A stretch of 22,374 bases of DNA from an uncultured Prevotella sp. (GCA_947095945.1 CAMUQM010000011.1:1-22374); one strand, 5' to 3'; counted from the stretch's first letter, positions 8,538-16,395 are shown. A program made the numbers and translations. The notes: generated by a model not told the origin, from the letters alone.

Positions 8538-8776
8538 CTATTTTCTTGTTATTAAATAGGTGCTTTTTATAAAAGAGTTCATGAGAGAACTATTATTTAT
8601 TTGTTTTCTTCGGTCTTTTGGAGATTTAAAAACCTGTTTTTCTTTAAGATGTTTAGCCTTCTCTTCTTTGAAATATCTTTACATAAGGCTGTTGATTATT
8701 TGATATAAGAAAGGGCGAAAAGTTTATTTCTGATGGCTTTTGTAACTCTCAGTAATACAGATAGTTATGAAATGGT

Positions 8777-8853
8777 GTAAGAAAAGGTGCTTACTTGGCT
8801 TCTTAAAGGGCGTTAGTTGGAGTCCAAAAGGGCATCTTTTAGAAGCCAATTAA
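8777..8853 (+). repeat. Dispersed-type repeat, right copy
   Basis: Inverted relative to the copy at 1-77, with about 61 of 77 identical bases and no gaps. It is built of three 22-base blocks beginning GGTGCTTA (8787), GGGCGTTA (8809) and GGGCATCT (8831). TTGGCTTCT (8795-8803) is a perfect complement of AGAAGCCAA (8841-8849), and TTGGAGTCCAA (8817-8827) is palindromic. Weaker similarity to the flank of the left copy extends upstream to about 8735. Confidence 0.8.
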
Positions 8854-9064
8854 GGCTTAATTCAAATGTTATTAAGCATATTTTAAAATCATGGCAAGGA
8901 AAAATAATTACAAAACATGGTTTATTCATTTTCTCTTTATTATATCTATACCTTAATTTATATATTACCTTGTTTATTAAAAGAAAAGACTTAAAGAGAA
9001 TAATGTTTATAAAAGTGTGGATAAAAGAAAATCATCATTTTTACATCAATTTTTTGCTAAAATA

Positions 9065-9096
9065 TTTGCAAGTATAGATTTTTAATCTTACATTTG
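9065..9096 (+). promoter_or_regulatory. Promoter of the ABC/lipoprotein/GntR operon
   Basis: TTTG (9065-9068), a 20-base spacer and TACATTTG (9089-9096) together match the Bacteroidota promoter TTTG-N19/20-TAnnTTTG exactly. Transcription should start around 9100, giving a leader of about 85 bases before the ATG at 9186. This position also rules out a translation start at 9099. Confidence 0.8.
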
Positions 9097-9100
9097 CAGT

Positions 9101-9118
9101 GTACTATTATAGTGGTAC
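9101..9118. promoter_or_regulatory. Candidate operator at the transcription start
   Basis: The 18 bases GTACTATTATAGTGGTAC begin 5 bases after the -7 box. The core ACTATTATAGT (9103-9113) is a perfect odd palindrome, flanked by GTAC on both outer sides with a one-base asymmetry. The position, over the predicted start site of an operon that ends in its own GntR regulator, suggests a repressor site. Binding is not shown. Confidence 0.45.
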
Positions 9119-9185
9119 GCTTAGGTTAAAAAATGAGAATAAAAAATGCAATCAAAGAAAACAATCTATTAAAAAGAAAAGCCTT

Positions 9186-10007
9186 ATGATTCAAGTAAAT
9201 GAACTGACTTTCAGCTACCCAAAAAGTAAGCACAACGTGTTTGAGGGACTGAATCTACAACTCAATGAGAACCGAATTTACGGTCTCTTAGGTAAGAATG
9301 GAATGGGAAAGAGTACGCTGCTTTATCTTATAGCTGGACTTCTGAAACCTAAGAAGGGTAGGGTTATCGTTGAAGGTTACACTGCTTCATGTCGTTATCC
9401 AGAAATGTTGCAGGAGCTATATATTGTTCTAGAGGAGTACGATTTGCCCAATATGTCACTCAGTAAGTATGCAAAGATTCATGAAGACTTCTATCCTCGT
9501 TTCAGTGAGGAGGTTCTTGAAAAGTGTTTGACAGACTTTGAGATGTCCGTTGATGTTGACTTTAAGCAACTCTCTATGGGACAGAAAAAGAAGGTGTATA
9601 TGAGTTTTGCACTTGCTACTGGTTGTCGTCTTCTTCTGATGGATGAGCCAACTAATGGTCTTGATATTCCATCAAAGGCACTCTTCCGTAAGGTTGTGGC
9701 AGGCAATATGGCAGAAGATTCATCGCTGGTTATCTCTACCCATCAGGTACACGACGTTGAGCAGTTGCTTGACCATATCATCATTCTTGACAATTCACAA
9801 GTAATTGTGAACGCATCAACTGAGGATATAACAAATTATTACACCTTCGGTATTCGTCAACCTAACGAGATGGATGACAGCGTACTCTATGCAGAGCCAT
9901 CCATTCAAGGCAACAATGTGATTGCACGACGTCAGAAGGGTGACAATGAGACTACTATCAATCTTGAATTGTTGTTCAATGCTGCAACAACAGGTAAACT
10001 TAAATAA
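9186..10007 (+). CDS. ABC transporter ATP-binding protein
   Basis: A 273-residue cytoplasmic ATPase of the ABC-2 exporter type. Walker A is GKNGMGKST (36-44), the signature LSMGQ (129-133), Walker B LLLMDEP (149-155) with catalytic Glu154, the D-loop NGLD (157-160), and switch His186 in ISTHQ. The Q-loop region reads VLEEYDLP (81-88), with acidic residues where glutamine is usual. The start at 9186 is chosen because MIQVNELTFSY is the normal beginning of this domain; an ATG at 9099 in the same frame would add 29 Lys/Asn-rich residues and sits at the transcription start. A C-terminal tail of about 60 residues follows the domain. It is the first gene of the operon; its likely membrane partner is the protein at 10899. 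The substrate is unknown. Confidence 0.93.
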   Translation: MIQVNELTFSYPKSKHNVFEGLNLQLNENRIYGLLGKNGMGKSTLLYLIAGLLKPKKGRVIVEGYTASCRYPEMLQELYIVLEEYDLPNMSLSKYAKIHEDFYPRFSEEVLEKCLTDFEMSVDVDFKQLSMGQKKKVYMSFALATGCRLLLMDEPTNGLDIPSKALFRKVVAGNMAEDSSLVISTHQVHDVEQLLDHIIILDNSQVIVNASTEDITNYYTFGIRQPNEMDDSVLYAEPSIQGNNVIARRQKGDNETTINLELLFNAATTGKLK

Positions 10008-10011
10008 AAAC

Positions 10012-10019
10012 AAGGAGGA
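10012..10019 (+). promoter_or_regulatory. Strong Shine-Dalgarno of the DUF2807 gene
   Basis: AAGGAGGA lies 8 bases before the ATG at 10028. Such a complete anti-16S match is unusual in Bacteroidota, which mostly initiate without it, and it fixes the start. The surrounding junction resembles the one at 10884. Confidence 0.75.
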
Positions 10020-10027
10020 CAACTTTT

Positions 10028-10879
10028 ATGAATACTACATTATCAAAAACAATCAGAATCAGTCTTATTCTCGCTGCCTGTCTGTTCGTTTTCAGTTCCT
10101 GCATCCGTAAGAAAGCAGACTATGGGAAGGTGGTAATCAAGAATATCCCTGTTGAAAAGTTCCATGAATTAGAGGTTCCAGCATTAGTTCCAGTTCATAT
10201 CATACAAGGTAAGGAATGCTGTATAAAGGTAAAAGGACCGGAAGAACTGCTTTCATATATGAACTTCCATGTTGTAGAAGGCAAACTGGTTATCCAAATG
10301 AAGGAGCTGGATTCTGCATTTGGTATACCTTTTTATTCCGACAAAATAGATAAACTAACCAGCAAAGTTGAAGTTTATGTCACTGCTCCTATCTTTACAC
10401 AAATGACATTGAACGGCACCTCACCTATCTTTTTCCCAGACTCTATTACACTTGACAAGCTGAATATTATTTCAACTGGTGCGAGTAATATCAACGTAAA
10501 TAAAATGATGATAAATCAGCTGAACATTTCCATTGAGGGTGTTACTGATGTAAATATTAAGAGTCTGACCGCCAAGCAAGCCAATTTTGACATCTCTGGG
10601 AACAGTGATATTAAAATGAACTCCGGACATGTAGACAATACCTCTTTCTCCATAGCAGGTAATGCTGACCTGAAAATAAGAAATCTGACAGCTAAGAAAG
10701 CCCGCTTTGCTGTTCCGGGGAATGCAGGCTTAGACGTAAACTTCAACCGCACAGACACGGCATCCTTCTACATAATGGGTAATGCTGATGCCAAGGTCAC
10801 GGGAACAACACGTCAGCCTATACAAACGATAACAGAGGGTAAAGCCGTTATCAAAGATGAAACAACAAGAATTAAATAA
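10028..10879 (+). CDS. DUF2807 (GIN-domain) beta-helix lipoprotein
   Basis: A 283-residue envelope protein. The first 25 residues form a signal peptide ending in FSSC (Cys25), a lipoprotein-type cysteine, so it is probably lipid-anchored. The rest matches the DUF2807/'putative auto-transporter adhesin, head GIN domain' type. Its second half shows about 20-residue coils with a recurring [SAVM]-x-G-x-[ATS]-[DNG] turn (GVTD, GNSD, GNAD, GNAG, GNAD from about 169 to 256), typical of a right-handed beta-helix. The function of this family is not established; adhesion is only a name-based suggestion. It lies 20 bases after the ATPase gene and 19 bases before the permease gene, so it is an integral member of the ABC operon, perhaps a periplasmic sensor or accessory subunit (inference). 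Confidence 0.85.
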   Translation: MNTTLSKTIRISLILAACLFVFSSCIRKKADYGKVVIKNIPVEKFHELEVPALVPVHIIQGKECCIKVKGPEELLSYMNFHVVEGKLVIQMKELDSAFGIPFYSDKIDKLTSKVEVYVTAPIFTQMTLNGTSPIFFPDSITLDKLNIISTGASNINVNKMMINQLNISIEGVTDVNIKSLTAKQANFDISGNSDIKMNSGHVDNTSFSIAGNADLKIRNLTAKKARFAVPGNAGLDVNFNRTDTASFYIMGNADAKVTGTTRQPIQTITEGKAVIKDETTRIK

Positions 10880-10883
10880 ACAT

Positions 10884-10891
10884 AAGGAGGA
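10884..10891 (+). promoter_or_regulatory. Strong Shine-Dalgarno of the permease gene
   Basis: AAGGAGGA lies 7 bases before the ATG at 10899. It selects this start over an ATG at 10857 in the same frame that lies inside the preceding gene. The segment from the upstream stop codon through the SD is close to a copy of the 10003-10019 junction. Confidence 0.75.
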
Positions 10892-10898
10892 TATAAAT

Positions 10899-11702
10899 AT
10901 GAAAAATTTTGATATAAACCGCTTCGGTAAAGTAATGAGTCGACTCATCCTTGTTCGCCGTCGCTCTATCATTAAACTCTTCGCCGGCTTCCTCATAGGT
11001 TTCTTTGTCATTGCGATAATGTTTTTTCCGTTCTTTCACCGGTCTGCCATGTCAGATGCTGATATAAGAATTAGGTTATGGGGAAATTCACCTTTTATCA
11101 GTGTAGTATTTGCAATGTCATTCTTCATAATAGCTACATTTATTATCAGCGACCTCGGTAAACGCCAGCAACGTATAAATGAAATGATGTTGCCTGCCAC
11201 AAATCTTGAGAAGTTCCTCGCACGTGTCATACTCGTTTCTGTGGTTTATCCATTGCTTATTGCCATCGCCTTTATCGCTGCCGATGGATTGCAACAGCTG
11301 ACAACAATGCTTATTTTCTATGGTGGAAGAGCTTCCTTGGTCGCAACGTGGTATGAATACTGCCAAAGTTTAAGAATAGGTTCTCCATTATGGGTTAGGG
11401 CAGAAATAGTTCTTCTTACCAATTCATTCGCACTCTTAGGTGGTATGTTCTTCCGCAAGGCTGCATGGTTGAAGACGCTAATCAGCTTATTTGTCATCAT
11501 CTTTGGCATTGCAATAAGCCTCACGACTTTTGCCTATCTTCTTTACCAGCACACCGACTACGAGCTTGTCTTTGATGATAATGCACTCACCACTGTTATA
11601 AGCAACCTCATCTGTATCGGATTAACAGTCTTGATGTACTGGAGTTCTTACAAACTCTACACACATCTGCAGGTTATCAACAACCGTTGGAGGAATTTTT
11701 GA
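10899..11702 (+). CDS. ABC-2-type permease-like integral membrane protein
   Basis: A 267-residue inner-membrane protein with about six hydrophobic helices: roughly 24-45, 66-88, 106-127, 165-185, 190-213 and 228-250. It has a basic cytoplasmic N-terminus (RLILVRRRSIIKL). No catalytic motif is seen. It is the only polytopic protein in the operon and has the size of an ABC-2 exporter half-permease, so it is the natural partner of the ATPase at 9186. It would act as a homodimer if no other subunit is involved (inference). The start is fixed by a strong SD at 10884. The gene is followed after 27 bases by the GntR regulator. The cargo is not predictable from sequence; YtrA-linked ABC modules in Firmicutes respond to cell-wall-active agents. 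Confidence 0.8.
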   Translation: MKNFDINRFGKVMSRLILVRRRSIIKLFAGFLIGFFVIAIMFFPFFHRSAMSDADIRIRLWGNSPFISVVFAMSFFIIATFIISDLGKRQQRINEMMLPATNLEKFLARVILVSVVYPLLIAIAFIAADGLQQLTTMLIFYGGRASLVATWYEYCQSLRIGSPLWVRAEIVLLTNSFALLGGMFFRKAAWLKTLISLFVIIFGIAISLTTFAYLLYQHTDYELVFDDNALTTVISNLICIGLTVLMYWSSYKLYTHLQVINNRWRNF

Positions 11703-11729
11703 TAAAGTGCTGATTAAATATTAAGGCTT

Positions 11730-12089
11730 ATGAATTTTGAAAATAACAAGGCTATCTATGAGCAAATGGCAGACCGCCTTTGCGATGAGATTATAGCCGG
11801 AACATATAAAGCTGACGACCGAATACCGTCTGTCCGAGAGTATGCCGTTATGCTGCAGGTGAATACCAACACAGCAGTGAAAGCCTACGAGCTACTCTCT
11901 CGTGAGGAGATAATCTACAATCGGCGTGGTCTTGGCTACTTCGTCTCAGCTGGCGCACGTGAGCAAATCATGACTGCTCGGCGCAAGACTTTCCTTACCC
12001 AGTCTCTTCCCTCAGTCTTTCGTGAGATGAAACTGTTAGGAATAACAATAGATGATATAGAGAAAGAGTGGGAGAAGGCGCAACAATGA
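11730..12089 (+). CDS. GntR-family transcriptional regulator, YtrA subfamily
   Basis: A 119-residue DNA-binding protein. The N-terminal winged helix-turn-helix covers about residues 8-74, with the GntR hallmark IPSVREYA (32-39), the recognition helix region VNTNTAVKAYELL (44-56) and the wing GLGYFV (67-72). A short helical tail of about 45 residues replaces the large ligand domain of other GntR proteins, which is the mark of the YtrA subfamily. Such regulators are dimeric repressors of linked ABC transporter operons and are usually encoded first; here the gene is last. The likely target is the palindrome at 9101-9118 (inference). No strong SD is present, unlike the two upstream genes. Confidence 0.92.
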   Translation: MNFENNKAIYEQMADRLCDEIIAGTYKADDRIPSVREYAVMLQVNTNTAVKAYELLSREEIIYNRRGLGYFVSAGAREQIMTARRKTFLTQSLPSVFREMKLLGITIDDIEKEWEKAQQ

Positions 12090-12132
12090 CAGCCTCTTTC
12101 TAAATGGATAATAAGTAAGAGGGGTCTCTCTA

Positions 12133-12187
12133 TATCAGTATCTGATAATAAAAGTGAGGGATGCACAGGCGGTGCATCCCTCACTTT
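12133..12187 (+). terminator. Terminator of the ABC/GntR operon (tandem hairpins)
   Basis: AAAGTGAGGGATGCAC (12151-12166) and GTGCATCCCTCACTTT (12172-12187) form a perfect 16-bp stem with a 5-base loop. It is preceded by a small hairpin, TATCAG/CTGATA (12133-12147). The operon stop is 12089. The stem lies between convergent genes and carries A/T flanks on both sides, so it may also help stop the SNF2 transcript. Confidence 0.85.
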
Positions 12188-12363
12188 ATCAATACTTACG
12201 GATATATAGGTTTAAGAATTTGTGTTTGCTGTCATTCCTGTCATGCAAAACAAAATATTAAGAGGCTGGCTCTAAGTCTGTTATAAGCAAATGTTAAAAT
12301 GACAGTAACCCATTTTTAAACATATAATAGATATAAGGTGCAAGGTTCTCACGTTTTCCTATC

Positions 12364-15300
12364 TCATCTGTTATCTTGCAACAACTCGAGCAATTCCTCC
12401 TGTGTCATTGCGTGAGAGATATCAGAACCTTCAAGAAGCGAGTCGGAAAGATTACGTTTTGTCTTATGTAAGCGTAGAATCTTCTCCTCGATAGTGTGCT
12501 GGCTAATAAGATGATAAACCGTTACATCCTGTTGTTGTCCTATACGATAGGCACGATCAGTAGCCTGCTGTTCGATGGCAGGATTCCACCAAGGGTCAAG
12601 GTGAACAACGTAGTTAGCACCCGTAAGATTCAGTCCCAATCCTCCAGCCTTTAGACTGATAAGGAAGAAAGGACATTTTCCTGTTTGGAACTCCTTTACC
12701 AGCTTCTCACGCATAGCCATCGGAGTGCTTCCGTCAAGGTAAAGATATGGAAGTTTTGCCTTATCCATCGCCTTTCTCACCTCTTTAAAGAAACTGGTAA
12801 ACTGACTGAAAACAAGCGCACGATTACCGCTGTCATTGAGACTCTCCGCCAAGTCTATGAACGCAAGCACTTTGCTGCTTGGTAGCTTCCATTTCTTGTC
12901 AACCAACGAACAGCTACACGCCATCTGGCGCAAATGAGTAATCTCTGCCAACGTACTTACCTTGTCAGCTTTATTTTCAAGAATCTTCGCCTCTGTTTCT
13001 CTCCTTTTAACCTCATACATAGCCATCTCCTCCGATGATAGTTCAACAGGGAGTTTTATTTCGTTCTTTGCAGGTAATTCGTCAATAACCTCTGCTTTCG
13101 TTCTACGCAAAAGGAACGGAGAAATCAGACGACGTAACTGGCTTTGGCGTGCTTTGTCGTTATCTCCTTCAATAGGCAGGATAAACTTCTTCCTGAATTG
13201 TTCTGCACTTCCTAAAAGACCGGGGTTGATAAACTGGAAGAGATTCCACAACTCTGCAAGATGGTTTTGAATAGGAGTACCCGTTAGGATAACTTTGCGT
13301 TGTGCATTCAACAGCATTGCCGACTTTGACATCTTCGTATTGGCGTTCTTGATGGTATGTGCTTCATCAAGACAGACTACGTTCCATTCCCTCCCAGTGA
13401 GGTCATCCTGCTGAATATTCAACAAACCATACGTGGTGATAATTACATCTCCTGCCTTTGCCTCCTTAATATCTTTTGAACGATCCTCACTCTGATTGAG
13501 AATAGTGAGATTCAACGTCGGTGCAAATCGCTGAAGTTCATTACGCCAGTTAGGTACGACAGAGGATGGTGCCACAATTAGCGAAGCTCCGTTTTTGCTC
13601 TGTTCAAGAAGTAGGGTGATGGTCTGAACGGTCTTTCCCAATCCCATATCGTCAGCCAAACAGACACCTGCTCCCCATGCTGTCAATCTTGACATCCATT
13701 CAAATCCCTCTTCCTGATAGTCACGTAGCTGTGCCTGCAAGGTCTTGGGCACAACAGGAATCTTCTTACTGCACGCTTCAATGTGCTGACGTAAGGCATC
13801 CATAGTCTCATTACGCTTTATATTCAAAGATGTATCATCCAGCAAGTCGCCTAACAAAGAGACTGCAGCAGGTGCTATCTGCAGATGTGAACGATTCTCG
13901 GTCGTTACTGTGTCAAGTCGTTTAAGTATGCGTGAGAGCTGGGTGCTTATCGTAATAAATTCATTATCACCGATAAGAATATACTTCTGATGAACACTCT
14001 GATGCATCAGTCCGAGCAGCTTTTGAAGAGAAATGACCTGCCCCTCACTAATTTCAATATCACCTTCGACCTCAAACCAGTTATTTTTTGATTTAAAAGA
14101 AATATGAGCAGCACCACTGCTGATGCCCGGATAATACTTTATCTTACTACCTTCAGCCCATTCCATTATGCAAATATCACGGTGTTCTTTACACCACTGA
14201 ATGAAAGGTAGCATCGTGTAGATAGGAAGCGTTATCGAATCCGTAATACTTTGAGGCTTCCATGCTTCGCCTTCATCAAAGAACTCTGCCTCAATTAGAC
14301 CCTCATTAATCGCTTTAAGATAATCTCGCTCTTTCTTCAGGTTACGAACTAATTGCACTTTCTTATGCTCTTGTTCTGCAATAGTGGTGACATTTCCCTT
14401 TCCCGGAACAAAGGAAAGACTATCAGAGATACGCACCAAAGCAGTAAGTTGGAAACAGTTGTTTGCAGTGGAAACAACACGGAGCGTTATACAAGGTTGC
14501 ACATCAACACGCTGTAAATCGTCAAGCTCAGCCACCATATTGGAGTGGATTTCCGTCTTTCCACCTACAGCTTTAATCAGCTGAACCAGCAAGGTTTCGG
14601 CTTCAGCTGGATAAATCTCTTGTGCCAGAATTTCCTTATAAGTCTTATATTCAAACTCAGAAGGAGTAAAAACAGAATAGTCTGTTTCTGAATTCTTCTT
14701 ATAAAAGAAAGACGACTTCTCACCTCTTTGTAACTCTTTTACATTCGTGGAGACACTGAAAGAACCATCTGAACGTTTATCTATGATAAGGTGTGGATTG
14801 TCCTTATGAATCTTCACAGGCTGCAAGTCATAGGTGGAACCCGTGTAAATATGGTCACAATCAACAAAAAGATACAGATACTTTTCAATATAGACACTAT
14901 ATTCCCACGAAAAGATTCCTTCTTTAATACGCTGATCAACACTGTCTAAACCCGGAACATCCAGATTTATAAGTTCACGAACAGAAAGCTCTTTACCCAC
15001 AGACCAACTACCATTTTTCAACCTACGTTTAAGAATGGGAACAACAATTCCATAACGCAATAGATATACGAGCATTGTGTCTCGAACAGTCTCTGCTGTT
15101 TGATTCCCTACTGTTTGATTCTCCGCAATTAGCGTTTCAAGTCGAAGCTGCCAAAGAGATTTTACTTCTAATCGGCTCAACAGTGATGTACCACCGAAGT
15201 CTTTCACCATATTTGCTTCAGAAGAGCTACTCTCCATAATGCCAGTCTCCAGCTGCAAGAAAGCCCAGTTAGGTGGATTAATAGGCTTAGTTGCCTTTGT

Positions 15301-16395
15301 CGGAAGTATGCCAAAAGACGGATACATCGTCCAAGTAAGCCAAGATACCATCTGCATATCTGGCTCCTTGCACAATTCAAGATAAGACTCTTTTCGAATA
15401 TTTGCATCAGACTTATCATAAAAATAAGCCTTCAACGGTTGTACAAGGAAGTATGTAGGCGTGTATTCCCTATCCCCATTACGCTTCATCATCGTTTCTA
15501 ACTTCTTCAGAGAGGTCTCTGTGTTAGTAAAGATAGCTGCAATTGCGAAATAATAATTAGCAATAGGGTTTACGAAAAGTCCCTTAATTGGGGCTACCTT
15601 GTTGTTAGCAGTCATCACCTTGGTGTATAGCTTATAGGCCAAAGCGTAATCTCCTTTATACAATGCACCAATCGCCGCTATCTGAAGTGTAAAGATATTG
15701 CTTACAGATGTTTTGAGGTTAATACAGATTTTACCTGTACCTAAATAGTAATAATAAGCAAAGACTGATTCTAAATCGCTTTTTTTAGCTACACTATTGT
15801 CTGTTTTTTTACGGCTGAAAACAAGTCCTTTTAAATATTCCCAGTCCATTACCCTATCCTGAGACATTGCCATGCGAAGAGTCGCATTCAGGACAAAAGA
15901 CAATAATTCTGTGGACATTGATAGAAAGAAAGTCTCATATTCTCTTTCATCAATCAAGTTAAGGCAACAGTCATTGAACGTTTCTAAGACTTGCGCATAG
16001 GAAGTCGATATTGCTTCCTTCGCATTTGGTGCAATATAATATATTATCAAACGCACCAAAGGAGATGGGTTGTCATTATTATAAGTCTTCTTGTAAAGGC
16101 TGCGAATATTCTGCAATAATAGGCTGTTTTCTTCTTTGAAAAGTTCAAAGAGAGAAGGAATCAGCATATCCTTATTTATGTACAATACTTTTCCACCTCC
16201 GTAATAGTGAAGATTTACTTCTACCAGTAAACCATCGGTCATTAACCTTTTAAAAGCCAAATCGGAAAGAGATGGCAACATAATCTTCTCCAACAAGTTT
16301 GATAGTTTTTTCTTAGTTTGACCATATTTGTAAAAATAAGCCATCAGCATAAGAAGTGTGCGCTCGTTGGAATTAAGAGAAGAGAATGAAAGCAT
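12364..16395 (-). CDS. SNF2-family helicase/ATPase with a large N-terminal region
   Basis: A 1343-residue protein. The last ~460 residues are a complete SNF2 motor. It begins at QLRDYQEEGFEW (about 885) and has Walker A DDMGLGKT (about 914-921), DEAH (about 1009-1012), LTGTPIQN, an RTKAEV segment, then the C-terminal lobe with GLGLNLTGANYVVHLDPWWNP and QATDRAYRIGQ (about 1276-1286). SNF2 proteins translocate on double-stranded DNA and remodel protein-DNA complexes. The first ~880 residues are not assignable with certainty: a possible winged-helix start, TPR-like helices near 230-300 (ALYKGDYALAYKLY), then beta-rich segments. The gene sits downstream of the recA terminator, so it is probably transcribed separately, with its promoter in 16396-16469. 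The cellular role is unknown to me; repair or transcription recycling are possibilities. Confidence 0.88.
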   Translation of the reverse strand: MLSFSSLNSNERTLLMLMAYFYKYGQTKKKLSNLLEKIMLPSLSDLAFKRLMTDGLLVEVNLHYYGGGKVLYINKDMLIPSLFELFKEENSLLLQNIRSLYKKTYNNDNPSPLVRLIIYYIAPNAKEAISTSYAQVLETFNDCCLNLIDEREYETFFLSMSTELLSFVLNATLRMAMSQDRVMDWEYLKGLVFSRKKTDNSVAKKSDLESVFAYYYYLGTGKICINLKTSVSNIFTLQIAAIGALYKGDYALAYKLYTKVMTANNKVAPIKGLFVNPIANYYFAIAAIFTNTETSLKKLETMMKRNGDREYTPTYFLVQPLKAYFYDKSDANIRKESYLELCKEPDMQMVSWLTWTMYPSFGILPTKATKPINPPNWAFLQLETGIMESSSSEANMVKDFGGTSLLSRLEVKSLWQLRLETLIAENQTVGNQTAETVRDTMLVYLLRYGIVVPILKRRLKNGSWSVGKELSVRELINLDVPGLDSVDQRIKEGIFSWEYSVYIEKYLYLFVDCDHIYTGSTYDLQPVKIHKDNPHLIIDKRSDGSFSVSTNVKELQRGEKSSFFYKKNSETDYSVFTPSEFEYKTYKEILAQEIYPAEAETLLVQLIKAVGGKTEIHSNMVAELDDLQRVDVQPCITLRVVSTANNCFQLTALVRISDSLSFVPGKGNVTTIAEQEHKKVQLVRNLKKERDYLKAINEGLIEAEFFDEGEAWKPQSITDSITLPIYTMLPFIQWCKEHRDICIMEWAEGSKIKYYPGISSGAAHISFKSKNNWFEVEGDIEISEGQVISLQKLLGLMHQSVHQKYILIGDNEFITISTQLSRILKRLDTVTTENRSHLQIAPAAVSLLGDLLDDTSLNIKRNETMDALRQHIEACSKKIPVVPKTLQAQLRDYQEEGFEWMSRLTAWGAGVCLADDMGLGKTVQTITLLLEQSKNGASLIVAPSSVVPNWRNELQRFAPTLNLTILNQSEDRSKDIKEAKAGDVIITTYGLLNIQQDDLTGREWNVVCLDEAHTIKNANTKMSKSAMLLNAQRKVILTGTPIQNHLAELWNLFQFINPGLLGSAEQFRKKFILPIEGDNDKARQSQLRRLISPFLLRRTKAEVIDELPAKNEIKLPVELSSEEMAMYEVKRRETEAKILENKADKVSTLAEITHLRQMACSCSLVDKKWKLPSSKVLAFIDLAESLNDSGNRALVFSQFTSFFKEVRKAMDKAKLPYLYLDGSTPMAMREKLVKEFQTGKCPFFLISLKAGGLGLNLTGANYVVHLDPWWNPAIEQQATDRAYRIGQQQDVTVYHLISQHTIEEKILRLHKTKRNLSDSLLEGSDISHAMTQEELLELLQDNR

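Larger units (their letters stand above)
8355..9064. other. Long AT-rich non-coding stretch between divergent operons
   Basis: About 700 bases lie between the divergent nuclease and ABC operons. The stretch holds a candidate nuclease promoter element (8530-8537), the right repeat copy and its flank (about 8735-8853), and a very AT-rich segment (8860-9060). The one open frame of note (8817-9077) starts inside the repeat and has no recognisable domain. It is not called a gene. Confidence 0.6.

Noticed and set aside
8817..9077. 86-codon open frame on the plus strand
   Set aside because: It begins inside the repeat copy, is Lys/Asn/Ile-rich as expected from AT-rich DNA, has no domain, and overlaps the -33 box of the next operon.
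9099..9185. N-terminal extension of the ABC ATPase
   Set aside because: The ATG at 9099 coincides with the predicted transcription start and would add 29 low-complexity residues before the normal domain start at 9186.
10857..10898. Upstream start for the permease gene
   Set aside because: It lies within the lipoprotein gene; the ATG at 10899 has an optimal AAGGAGGA 7 bases upstream.
12229..12305. Three copies of CTGTCAT/ATGACAG between the convergent GntR and SNF2 genes
   Set aside because: Each is only seven bases, the spacing is irregular, and no structure or regulator context supports them.
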